A stretch of DNA of 26,135 nucleotides from positions 1-26,135 of the forward strand of contig LPNZ01001809.1 of assembly GCA_001655205.1 (NCBI GenBank), written 5' to 3'. This DNA is from Lenisia limosa (taxonomy: Eukaryota > Breviatea). A model generated the notes under the pieces. The model was given only the letters and a program-made list of their open reading frames with translations, did not search any database and was not told where the DNA came from. The translations under genes and the position numbers were made by a program. Positions 18,401-26,135 of the stretch are shown piece by piece. Numbering within the stretch: position 1 is the first letter of the stretch; every line of letters starts with the position of its first letter.

Positions 18401-20402
18401 ATAAAATGTTTTGAATTTCTGATTTTACTACAATGTAGAGAAAAACGACCAAATTGGTTCTTCAACTCAGTAGGTTACGGTTTTCACTCAACTGTTAAAG
18501 GGTTCAAGTACTTCTGAAATTGGGTTTTTTGCAAAATTTCATATACTACTACTAATACATAATTTTTATGATGTGCGTTCTCAATGATTGAAAAGGACTA
18601 CGAAGACTTAACCATCAGGGAAAACCAGGACGATATCTTCTCTGGCCATTTCAAAACTATTCTCTGTCATCGCACTCTCACGGTTCGTGAGATAAAATAA
18701 CGGCTTCATTACATATTATATTGGTTTTCAAATAAACTAATGGGAGTTATAAATTTCCGGTTCGGTAGCATGGTCTTATGACCCTTCATAGTTTGACCGT
18801 GAGCCTTTCAAAGCAAGTAATTTCTGGCCCCTTTTGGAACCCATCAAAGATGTATGGACCGCAACAAACGCGAGGTATGCGAAATATAATCTGAAAGAAT
18901 GTGATAATGTAGGTCAAAGTCAACATCAGCAAAAACGGACACTTTGATAGTGGCTGTCACACCTGAGCCGCTTTTATCTTTAACAGAAGACTGGATCAAA
19001 GAAAATGTCCAACAAGATGACGTCAAAAGGTATTCACACGCAATATCGCTACAGAAAATAGAAATCAAATAATTAATAAATATAATATGATATTTCCTAT
19101 TCTGTTCCAACTAAATCATCTTTTGGTGACGTTAACCATTTAGATCATTGGCGGTTATTGGCAGTCCTTATTTGCTTGAAACAGTTCAAGACATTTTAGA
19201 TACATCATCACACTGGCATCCTAAGTTGGTTGTGCACAAGATATAATACCACTTATGCATTTCTTCCACCTCCTTTCCATAGAACTCCATTTCTCTTATA
19301 GAACCGCATCTGGAGATGATATGGGTGGAACGTATCAAGGAAGAGGTGGCAATACCGTTCTGGTGGTTGATGACAACATGGTTAATAGAGTAGGCTTACT
19401 ACTACACTATTGCAAGACATACCATGATATTATGTATTGATGCATTTATTCCCATTTCAATTCCAAAACTATTAAATCCGATATTTGTAGAGGATTAAAC
19501 TTAGTCATCTTTCTGGAATCGGAGCAAATTTTCGGTACAAGTATTATAAGCATAGGGATGGATATAATATGGAATAATGTATAGCTGTGCATTTTGACAT
19601 CGTTAGCGAGTGGTCTCAGCAATGTTGAAGCGCCTCGGGTGGGGTGTCCAAGAAGCTGCAGATGGTCACCAAGTAGGCGTCCAATTGATATCCCCAAAGT
19701 TCTTACATACAACCCCCCCGTCATCTTGTTGTAACTCTTTTCTTTTTGAATGAAAAACAAATTTCCTTGAAAATACACCTGCAGCAAGCAACTCTTAAAA
19801 CAAACAATACTACAGTTTCACAGATGTATTGGAATCACCTTTTAGGCAGTAACAGTTGTCAAGGAAACAAAGCCTGGTAAAATTGCAGTCATCCTAATGG
19901 ACGTGCAAATGCCTGGAATGGACGGACTACAAGCGACACTGGCAATCAGTGGGGTTGATTGACATTTTAAATTGGATAGAGAAAAGAGATGGTGCTTTTT
20001 TTACATTGACAAATGTTATATCTTATAAAATAGGGCAATGGGAGAGTCAGCGGAATCTCCGGACACCTATTATTGCCCTCACAGGTTTGTGAAGCGGTCG
20101 AAATGGTCAATATTTGTTTAATATTGCCATGGGTTTAACCAATCAGGAGAGTCAACAGCAGAAGAGGGCAGACAGTGTATCGACTGTGGTTAGCTCATCT
20201 TTTGGGGATACTCACACATGTAATTTAATCATCCTTATTCCGCATAGATTTCTTATAAAAGTGCTGATGCGAACAATGCCAGAAAGACACCAACTTTCTT
20301 CTCACGTTTTATCTTTCAGGCATGGACGCAGTTCTGATAAAGCCCATCACTCTACCTGCCCTTCGACTCACCATGGACAAATGGTCATTTCACGATCGCT
20401 AA
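6425..20402 (+). CDS. Hybrid histidine kinase with ABC-type solute-binding ectodomain
   Basis: About 64 exons splice in a single consistent frame into about 2,006 residues. In order (approximate residues): signal peptide 1-24; solute-binding-protein-like region 30-560; chitobiase C-terminal-like domain 600-677; one membrane helix 708-727; cytoplasmic linker 733-1115; coiled coil 1116-1163; HisKA with phospho-acceptor His about 1190; HATPase 1275-1517; degenerate receiver 1518-1862 with an acidic insert; canonical receiver 1875-2006 with phospho-Asp about 1933. First exon 6425-6518, last 20320-20402 with TAA at 20400. Family knowledge: hybrid kinases pass phosphate from His to the receiver Asp, then to a phosphotransfer protein. 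Inference: the ectodomain binds a sugar or similar solute and controls the kinase. Odd points: bacterial-type modules in a gene with about 63 introns; a gap at 14798 hides one exon start; if the intron at 10317 is retained, the product stops at 10342 before the membrane helix. It could be two genes, but frames join across the helix. Confidence 0.8.
6670..9476 (+). other. Solute-binding protein (family 1, MalE-like) ectodomain
   Basis: Exons 6670-6808, 6917-7035, 7139-7213, 7247-7341, 7438-7471, 7573-7659, 7719-7822, 7914-8003, 8145-8210, 8309-8428, 8582-8656, 8725-8790, 8859-8957, 9004-9082 and 9148-9476 follow the signal-peptide exon. The product carries landmarks of bacterial sugar-type periplasmic binding proteins in the right order: FLPLTFHSTAIHINLGTAES (strand then helix after a hinge), TFVVGAKD then WFDAILLNLFGKDF, WNDPRITVAFKMFRAL followed by ADCFYPNANSL, an LYADGHALG segment, and AILSPKMTQYMFSSG. 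In bacteria these proteins close around a sugar and deliver it to an ABC transporter. Here the module is covalently joined to a membrane receptor, so sensing rather than transport is the likely use. The ligand cannot be read from the sequence. Confidence 0.75.
9690..10155 (+). other. Chitobiase/beta-hexosaminidase C-terminal-like domain
   Basis: Exons 9573-9746 (3' part), 9787-9822, 9947-10021 and 10082-10155 encode about 78 residues with the hallmark FYTLDGSEPNQLAIVYTG, preceded by LPNGGFINGSQVSMVSFNP and followed by VVQGPAPIVLKVRSF. This matches the CHB_HEX_C_1 pattern (gly-x-F-x-g-x-Q-x-V, then Y-T-L-D-G-S-x-P, then a K-x-R/A ending). Such beta-sandwich modules accompany carbohydrate-active or surface proteins. 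Here it sits between the solute-binding region and the membrane helix, where it may act as a stalk or a second sugar contact. The intron 9747-9786 is 40 nt. Confidence 0.72.
10506..10602 (+). other. Single transmembrane helix exon of the hybrid kinase
   Basis: The exon begins after the acceptor at 10505 and encodes SWLWVLIIFVVAFVTFFSF, a clear hydrophobic helix of about 19 residues, then QYCNSS. It joins the acidic exon 10246-10316 in frame through a donor at 10317 (gtgaga). This helix links the secreted modules to the cytoplasmic kinase and is the key evidence that they form one gene. Confidence 0.78.
10801..13454 (+). other. Cytoplasmic linker and signalling helix of the hybrid kinase
   Basis: Exons 10801-10950, 11011-11119, 11189-11282, 11351-11397, 11707-11906, 12005-12156, 12421-12473, 12623-12741, 12801-12890, 12967-13027, 13178-13249 and 13311-13454 keep one frame. 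The first part is Ser/Pro/Thr-rich (VPVTPFTTPLNSPVIP). The middle contains a charged segment (LELRQKQENQQSPLQREIQK) and a region around VRFFMCPSVLNACLP that I cannot assign to PAS, GAF or any other domain. The last exon encodes a typical coiled coil before HisKA (SLLEEQAALEEEVRHRTLEL). Exon choices between 11011 and 12156 are the least certain of the gene. Confidence 0.55.
13594..14277 (+). other. HisKA dimerisation and phospho-acceptor domain
   Basis: Exons 13594-13696, 13771-13832, 13985-14059 and 14182-14277 encode the two-helix HisKA domain. The H-box is FFASWFHDIRAPLTG, with the phospho-accepting His in the usual H-D/E-I-R-x-P-L context. The second helix reads VEIVQSAGHSLLHLLNSVLD, matching the common I-x-x-S-G/A-x-x-L-L-x-L-L-N-x-V-L-D pattern. 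The order and spacing are those of active hybrid kinases. Confidence 0.88.
14594..14797. repeat. 37 bp minisatellite in a kinase intron
   Basis: About 5.4 head-to-tail copies of a 37 bp unit (each beginning aaggttcacttatttagtca) fill the intron after the N-box exon. The second copy has a 5 bp internal duplication (tttag); the fourth has two substitutions. The array runs directly into the 10 N gap, so the true copy number is unknown. Confidence 0.9.
14798..14807. other. Assembly gap after the minisatellite
   Basis: A 10 N placeholder gap, probably a collapsed repeat. It hides the acceptor of the following kinase exon. Confidence 0.9.
17024..17082 (+). repeat. Duplicate copy of the terminal repeat at 17221-17279
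   Basis: These 59 bases are identical to 17221-17279, and both copies run straight into an N gap. This could be a nested or partial copy of the same element, or one sequence placed twice by the assembler. Confidence 0.8.
17083..17092. other. Assembly gap
   Basis: A 10 N placeholder directly after the first copy of the 59 bp repeat, within the large intron 16985-18010 of the hybrid kinase gene. Confidence 0.9.
17221..17577. mobile_element. Second inverted-repeat element in a kinase intron
   Basis: The left end (atatgctcgatgtcc and onwards to 17279) matches the reverse complement of 17520-17576 at roughly 80 percent over about 55 bp, including shared tatgtcgtt and ttcgaatt blocks. Both ends are flanked by tatata. 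The interior is largely an N gap (17280-17335) plus AT-rich sequence with poly-A runs and no credible protein. A non-autonomous inverted-repeat element is the simplest reading, unrelated in sequence to the one at 2321. Confidence 0.5.
17280..17335. other. Assembly gap inside the inverted-repeat element
   Basis: A 56 N run directly after the second copy of the 59 bp repeat. Confidence 0.9.
19302..20402 (+). other. Canonical receiver (REC) domain, C-terminus of the hybrid kinase
   Basis: Exons 19302-19389, 19607-19672, 19846-19948, 20034-20084, 20147-20188 and 20320-20402. All receiver landmarks are seen: the acidic pair in TVLVVDDNMVNR, helix 1 MLKRLGWGVQEAADG, phospho-accepting Asp in VILMDVQMPGMDGLQAT, the switch Thr in TPIIALTGES, and the conserved Lys in GMDAVLIKPITLPALRL. 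The chain ends 15 residues after the KP motif (KWSFHDR is last), a normal end for a hybrid kinase. The domain should accept phosphate from the HisKA His. Confidence 0.9.
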
Positions 20403-21262
20403 GATGCGTAACCGTACCAGTGGTTGTTTGTTGTTTGTTTCTTTTTTAAGGTTGAAGTTAACTAAATGTATAATCAATAAGTTCATCTTTTGAAAATACA
20501 TATCATTAATTGCAAAGAGATTTAGATGGTCCAATAAATGACATTCTAAATGAGCAATAATTTAACATTAAAATGTAAGTGGGAGTGGCTACTGAACAAG
20601 CTGTTGATATCAGAATATTTGCCTTCGACAAATGATTGGAGTTATCAACAAGGTTTGAATTTGAGCCCAAAATTGAAACAGCTGTCATATTACCCAAAGA
20701 TAATAGATCCAGGTTTCAGCCCTCCATCTGAGGTTTTCTTTAATAACTATGTACAACACGATATATTGACCTTTATTTTTGTTGCTCAAAATTGAAGAAT
20801 AAGAATAAGAGATTTTCAACCCCGGTTAAACTCATCCAAGGCGGGACTCAACGCCCTTTGCCTTCTGTCCCCGTTTTTGGTGGAGTGCTGATGATAACAG
20901 CACGCACTATGCCAAAAAATACGATGTGATGAGAGGCCGGCATAAGGTAAGTTATGAAGCTATGGAAATAGGTTGACAATAATTCGGATTTCCTTATAAG
21001 GTAAGTCGCGACAGTCGTGCCCGATATTTATCTGGATACAATTCCGCGGAAACGTAACACTAAAGCAGGTTACGGTGATTTAATTTGTACCCATTTATCT
21101 ATTATAATCCTCCTTCATTCATAGCATATTTCCTAATTTTCTAACCTAACCGAAGTTGTCCCGTTACAACCCCTTCTCACCTGTCGTTGAAAGCGACAGG
21201 GCTGCGATGCCATTGTCGTTTTTTTAGAACTGTGCATATTGAATTCCGAAGCACTCTTCACC
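20403..21262. other. Intergenic region between the two receptor genes
   Basis: 860 bp between the hybrid kinase stop and the next start codon. Most is AT-rich without a recognised product. A stretch around 20865-20946 reads FWWSADDNSTHYAKKYDVM in one frame and ends at a perfect donor (gtaagt at 20947); a second gtaagt follows at 21001. This could be an untranslated or alternative first exon of the downstream gene, but no protein match supports it. Confidence 0.35.
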
Positions 21263-24200
21263 ATGGCTTTCGGGTCTCCGTACCTTCGGGGATCTTGGAC
21301 GTCTCCTCCTTCTCCTGTGAACCTGGAGAATCTTTTTAAAAGCCCCCCATTTTCACCAACTGACCTTCGCTCTCAGAGATCTCATGTTTCCCCAATCTTC
21401 AAATCAATCGTATTTGATTCGACCAACTTCATGAAGGAGTCAGAACGTTCGAGGGATCTTTAGTGCGCGAGTTGCAATACTCGTAATATATGAAAATGGT
21501 TACACGAATGCAATAATTGTTTTGTACAATAATTTTTGACTCTTCATTCATAAACGCTTAGAGTTTGACCTTGCCGCCTCTGGAGCAGGACACAAATCTC
21601 TCTATGTTCCTCCTTCCGAAAGACCGCAACCGAATACTAAAGGCAAAATAAATAAGAATTTGATTTTCTTACTTCTCTTCCTGTTTGCAATTTGTCCGCC
21701 CATCATCAGCTGCATAACAGCGGTAGGTGGAAAACATTGTCCATGTAATCAAAACATTTGCTTAGAAAGTACAATGATATCATTTGAGTACATCTCATAT
21801 GAACAAATTATGTTGACAGTTCAGAACTTCATTACAGCCCCTCTCAACAGTTGTGATAGTCTGCTAGTGCCAAGTTTGTTGGGAATCTCGCATTAGTTTG
21901 CACTTAACGCTTTCTTATGATACAGCCTTTACTAATACGGACAAAAACATCAAGAAGGAACTTAGCCTTCGTCTTGAACTCTGTGACCACTTGATGGTTG
22001 GATAGTACTATCAATATATGTAGCTTTTTTAAAAATAATTATAATTTTAAATGAAATATGGTCTTCTCAAAATTTAGGCTACTACTTTTCTGAAAAGAAT
22101 GATATCCAGTGGGAATCGTGCTCTTTTCAAGGTTTGTTTACATTATGATCCGTTTTAAGTATTTGCCACAACTTTGGCAAAAATAGTGACTGTTGTAGGT
22201 TTACGACTATATTACTGAACCTACTTTTGTGCCAAATGTTGGTATGCATTATGCAGGTTGAACGACACTCATGAGACATGAAACTTTGAAAAACACAGTA
22301 TTCTTCGGTGCACACCACTTTATTCATATCACACAACAATAGACAAAATTAGCCATTGATCTCTTCCAAATCATTTAATTATCAACAGAGTCCTTTTTTC
22401 AAGCAGTTTTCCTGACTCGGCGACTTTTGACCAAAGAAGTGCTGTTATTTTCGTATGTTGATTTCATTATGAGCTTGAAATTTTATTTACTTTCCAGGCT
22501 TGATACCGGGTTTACCATAATATCTACCAATCTAAACGCTAGAGAATCATTTGTAGGTAAATGTGTTAATGACAGCTCTCTGTGATCTGTATTTTAACCT
22601 TATACAGTTGTACTCTGATGGAATGTACGTCCAAGGAAATCCTTCGCACGTGACAAACTGTACGGCCCAATTCTGCAATGCTTTCAATGAGCCTCGAGCA
22701 GGAGTCTTTTTTAACAGCACTATTACAGAAGATCGAAAAGTTCACGTTGTTCTTGTGCCAAGCTTGTATGAGATTGACAACTAGGAATACTCCACCATTT
22801 ACTACATTGACTGCTTTCGTTGTCAAACACCGCAGGAATTGAATTTCGTAATTTCCCACTATTCAGAGGAGTCTACAATTTTGATCCGCGCACTCGGCCT
22901 TATTACCAGGCCGCTCTTGAAGCCCCTCCATTAACAATGGTATTTTTGTGTTCGTCGTTTTGCTTACAATTCCTAGACCCAGACACCCCCGTACGTTTAC
23001 TTCGCGGATATTTATCACGGCACATCATCGGCAATGCATGTGACACTCTTTGGCTCCACGACCGTGGTTCTTGCTTTTGACACGTTTGGAGAAGGCATTA
23101 TCGGTGCTATAGATCAAGTCTTGCAGAAGAAGGTACCCAGTGTATCAGGTTATACTGTCCATTGGCTCAAGAGCCTTCCAGCACAATGTTTCCAGCATAT
23201 ACAGATATATGATATAGCTACATATTTCATATAGTATAGCTATATTATACCCAATATGATACATATATATCTAATATGTATATATTACTAGTATATCATA
23301 TGTATTATATACCGCTATTAAGCCTCAGTTTTGATTTACTAGGTTTATGACTTCAATTTTTTTGGAAGTGTTAATAATCTGGTATGCTGTGGGTACTAAT
23401 TATTTAGTCGAAATACTACCCTAGGAAAATGGGATCTATTTATTTTTACTTCTTACACAACAGGCGATTGCACGTGTGACCACTGAAGGGGTACGCCCAA
23501 TTTCTGGCTCAACAAGGTTACGTGCAATTGGTTCACAAATTGTATTTCCTTCTATCTCAATCCTGACTCAAATTACACTTAATCATGTTTTACCAAAAAA
23601 AGGTACTGGAGTTCCCAACAACCCATTCATCAATTGTGTTGGATGAAATTGAGTTCAGCTCCATTGTTGGTCAAAAATGGGATGACCAACCATTTGTTGT
23701 CAATTCAGGCTCAAAACAAATCTCAATGGTACTTAGAGTCAATTAACTGCCTTTAAAACTATGTACCTCTCCAATAAATGTACAAAAATTCACATATTGA
23801 AGAATGTACCAAAAATGCAATGATCACGATTTAGGTTTCCAAAGTTTGCGATCAAGAAACTTGCTTGGTAAGTTGCCAATATTTTGGCAGATTTGATGAA
23901 TTTAGTCAGTCGTTCAATCACGAGATGTGAGGATTATGAAAGATATCAAAGGCAACAAACACCCAGTATGTTTTTTGATCAATCACATTTTTGAGATATA
24001 TTTCATGAATTGACTTATTATCATATGCATTATATACTACTAGAATGTTGAAAGCTTACTTCTCATCACTAGCCGTACGTCTTCATTCCCTTTACGCTTC
24101 TCTTCGCTGGAATAGTTGTTTTTGGCATTCGTCGCATGCTTCTTGGATCGATTCAAGTAGGTCAACTAGCCAGTTTGATTTTCCAGTGACATGTCATTGT

Positions 24201-25609
24201 ATAATTGCAAGATAATTGGGAGGATATCTTGTTGAAAACACTGTGACTCGATTTGATATCCTACTTTGCTATCCTATTTTGTCATTACTTGTCTTTCAAA
24301 TTGAGATGGTGTAGCATTTAGTAACGTGTTTAGTGCACAATACGGTTCAGTAATTCGGGCTACGCTAAGGCCTTGTTTGATTGCAATTTCGTTTGTCGTG
24401 AAGAGTCCACCCTTTTTGGAATGTCGCGTTGTCAGTTCTTTCATAACCTCTTAGATATCGAACCGGTTTGTGGATGACAAAAGTATGAAAGAATATCGTT
24501 TCCATCTCATAGATTCTCCGTTTCAAGTTGTCAAATGATTTTAAAGTCATTTCACTAATGTTGTAGAAGCTATATGGAAATAGCTACCATTGTTCGCATT
24601 GTATTGCCAGTCGGCAAGAGTATTCAAAGTAAGGCAATTGAAATGAAACCCTTTTATTGAATTTTATATATTTTATGGTACTACATGTATCATAAGGCCT
24701 TGACATTCCTGATATTGAGTTGTCCTGCAGATTCACCATACTAGATACCCAAATGTGTCCTACTTCAGATCCATCCGCTCAGTCCTCTACCTCATAAAAC
24801 AATCTGGTTTCGAGCCTTGCTTCATACGCGAGGAGTTCCACGGTACTGACACAGTTCCAACCTTCAAGACAAATGGCTTTAGTACCCTTTGGACATTTTC
24901 GGTCATTTTTGAAACGGGTTAGGTCAATTTAAGATTTCACAATTTAGCCAATATCAAGAAAATTTTTGAGATTGTTTGTCGCTATCTTCCAATTGTAAGC
25001 TCTGTCCTCAAACGCTGTTATTTTGAAAATTGAAATTGAATATTGTACTTTTGAATCTCAGCCTCACAATTCAAGGTGAAGTATTTAAGTGGCAACATCG
25101 GAATATTTCAATGGGAATGTTGCACAGGTGAGACGGCAAACGAGGTTTTGTCTCGTGGGGATCTGAAATATGGCCTTCACCTACTGAATACTTAGGCCTG
25201 AAATATGGCCTTCACCTACTGATTACTTAGGTCGATGGCGGGCCTACTTATGCTTCAGGGACCTCCTACAATGTTCTTTCAAGGTGCGTAGCAAAATTGT
25301 TGAACTATTTTCCGTCTGACGTTTTCCTTGTAGATTGGCGGAATACTGTCAAGTAAGATTGATTTTGAATCAGCTTTTACAATCATGACAAGTGTTAAGA
25401 TAGTGAGTTGTAGGATAGGAATGGGAAAAATTGGAAAGAGCTAACATTTCTAGGGTGACATTCTAATTGAAAATGGCTCTGTTATGCCTTACTTCCCAGG
25501 ATGTAGCGTTGTGGTTTGTGGCTTTCAACCAAAATCTTGTCGTATCAGCATGTCTCAAAACCATGCTACCAGGGTTAATTATTGCTTGGTAGACCATGTA
25601 ACTGACTGA
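21263..25609 (+). CDS. Two-helix dCache-type receptor with unrecognised C-terminal domain
   Basis: The start is chosen for its strong context (caccatgg). Exons: 21263-21446, 21562-21726, 21926-21996, 22078-22131, 22391-22452, 22498-22552, 22608-about 22784, 22836-22939, 22977-23132, 23464-23490, 23603-23728, 23835-23867, 23906-23965, 24073-24156, 24731-24917, 24948-24994, 25076-25127, 25260-25288, 25334-25402 and 25454-25609; about 630 residues. The cytoplasmic N-terminus is rich in Pro and Ser (WTSPPSPVNL). Helix 1 is LIFLLLFLFAICPPIISC. The ectodomain holds the dCache signature FDPRTRPYYQAALEA, then PPYVYFADIYHG. Helix 2 is FIPFTLLFAGIVVFGI. The last ~180 residues (YFRSIRSVLYLIKQSGFEP; ending CLVDHVTD) match nothing I know and include no kinase, cyclase or receiver motif. 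Family knowledge: dCache domains bind amino acids and other small ligands. The junction 22784/22836 does not keep frame with a GT donor and needs checking. Confidence 0.65.
23195..23320. repeat. AT-rich palindromic intronic tract
   Basis: A dense run of tatgatat and atatagc-type words in both orientations, in the intron 23133-23463 of the dCache receptor gene. It resembles the tract at 1129-1262. Confidence 0.55.
25163..25232 (+). repeat. 35 bp tandem duplication in an intron
   Basis: Two adjacent copies of a 35 bp unit starting ctgaaatatggccttcacct, differing at two positions, in the intron 25128-25259 of the dCache receptor gene. Confidence 0.85.
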
Positions 25610-25804
25610 ACAGGTGGTAGACTCGGTGTATATGCGGGTAACTCGCAAAGACGAGTGTGTATAGTTAGTAAACTCCAAATAGGGATGTACATTGTGTTAT
25701 TTGATGCATATGGTTTTAAACATGAACAGGCACTTTCCAATTCTAATTAAACGAGGAGCAGAAAAATGGATCAGTTAACATAATAAATAAAACCCCAAGA
25801 CAAT
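25610..25804. other. Convergent intergenic region
   Basis: 195 bp between the stop codons of the dCache receptor gene and the minus-strand gene at the right edge. A plus-strand aataaa-type sequence near 25783 could serve as a polyadenylation signal. Confidence 0.4.
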
Positions 25805-26073
25805 CTAGTCAATGTCGTCTTCATCCTCATCATCACTGTCACTGGCTGGTGCTGCAACCACAGGATCAACCTCTCCGTCAAGGAACTGATGGGGGTGAAG
25901 GATTGATCAAAAACTGAAATGAAGCTAACGATTTAGCATAACTCAGGGCTCTAAAAGGCAAGTCCATTCCCCCAGCTACTTTTGCCGCCTTCTCATCCGG
26001 ATACTCGGACGAGGCCACTTCCGATACGGTGATGACGGAAACATTGCCTTGTTTGACCATGTCCCAGAAGCCT
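25805..26073 (-). CDS. Unidentified gene, 3' end, with acidic C-terminus
   Basis: The last exon is probably 25805-25885 (stop codon at 25805-25807), encoding FLDGEVDPVVAAPASDSD and an Asp/Glu-rich end. The preceding exon is probably 25980-about 26073, encoding GFWDMVKQGNVSVITVSEVA then SSEYPDEKAAK. They join in frame if the donor is gtagct at 25974-25979 on the minus strand. A longer reading of the upstream exon, through MDLPFRALSYAK, stays open but cannot reach the acidic exon in frame. I do not recognise the family. The gene continues upstream beyond the window. Confidence 0.5.
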
Positions 26074-26135
26074 CTGCAGTTGTCAGAACCTCATTTTCAT
26101 TTATGTCCGATTTTTTTTTTGTTAAATCAACAATG

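Larger units (their letters stand above)
16099..19224 (+). other. Degenerate receiver-like region with acidic insert
   Basis: Exons 16099-16191, 16253-16316, 16346-16421, 16487-16583, 16732-16761, 16874-16984, 18011-18208, 18596-18682, 18792-18874, 18913-19029 and 19144-19224. The first three encode alternating strand/helix segments (KIFVIGG, FIIGLSRDVMMF, KTIFILFELTTY); the last ones add DTLIVAVTPEPLL and SLAVIGSPYLLETVQDIL, like the last strands of a receiver fold. The aspartate pair and phospho-Asp of a working receiver are absent. Between them lies a low-complexity stretch rich in Asp, Glu and Ser (for example KDEDDEEEDDK). The pseudo-receiver reading is inference. Intron 16317-16345 is only 29 nt. 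Confidence 0.45.

Noticed and set aside
6425-20402. Bacterial contamination as the source of the solute-binding and kinase modules.
   Set aside because: Both are interrupted by many GT-AG introns that share the style of neighbouring eukaryotic genes, and they splice into one frame.
24365-24550. Minus-strand open frame as a gene inside the dCache receptor intron.
   Set aside because: There is no recognisable product, and it lies within the 574 nt intron 24157-24730. A missed plus-strand exon near 24568-24630 was considered, but its phases do not fit.
1-26135. tRNA, rRNA or other structured RNA genes.
   Set aside because: I saw no tRNA-like A/B boxes with a cloverleaf or rRNA-like segment on either strand; a covariance-model scan would be needed to exclude them fully.

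Overview
The window is nuclear DNA of a microbial eukaryote. Genes are built from short exons with consistent GT-AG splice junctions, introns are very dense and often tiny (29 to about 100 nt, a few near 1 kb), and intergenic spaces are short. Hybrid two-component histidine kinases argue against an animal. Collagen-like Hint proteins and bacterial-type sensor ectodomains suggest a protist or early-diverging fungus, but the lineage cannot be fixed from this sequence. Six assembly gaps (N runs) interrupt introns or exon edges.

Layout: (1) 1-228, minus strand, the 5' end of a CWF19L1/Drn1-like gene. (2) 475-4010 (+) and 4184-6036 (-), two convergent paralogues with the order signal peptide, collagen-like repeats, four-cysteine module, C-terminal Hint self-processing domain. 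Their exon structures match almost base for base; one carries a ~0.9 kb inverted-repeat element in an intron, and one exon with its flank looks gene-converted. (3) 6425-20402 (+), one very large gene of about 64 exons encoding about 2,000 residues: signal peptide, ABC-type sugar-binding-protein-like ectodomain, chitobiase C-terminal-like domain, one membrane helix, cytoplasmic linker and coiled coil, HisKA, HATPase, a degenerate receiver interrupted by an acidic insert, and a canonical receiver. (4) 21263-25609 (+), a second receptor-like gene: cytoplasmic Pro/Ser-rich N-terminus, membrane helix, dCache-type ectodomain, second helix, and an unrecognised C-terminal domain with no kinase. (5) 25805-26073 (-), the 3' end of an unidentified gene with an acidic tail.

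The central result is the receptor at 6425-20402. It places a bacterial transport-type solute-binding module, normally a separate periplasmic protein, outside the membrane of a eukaryotic hybrid histidine kinase, so it is probably a carbohydrate or small-solute sensor feeding a phosphorelay. It sits head-to-tail with the dCache receptor and shares a 388 bp divergent promoter region with one secreted Hint protein. A functional link among these neighbours is inference only. All gene models were spliced by eye from reading-frame continuity and family motifs; no transcript data were available.
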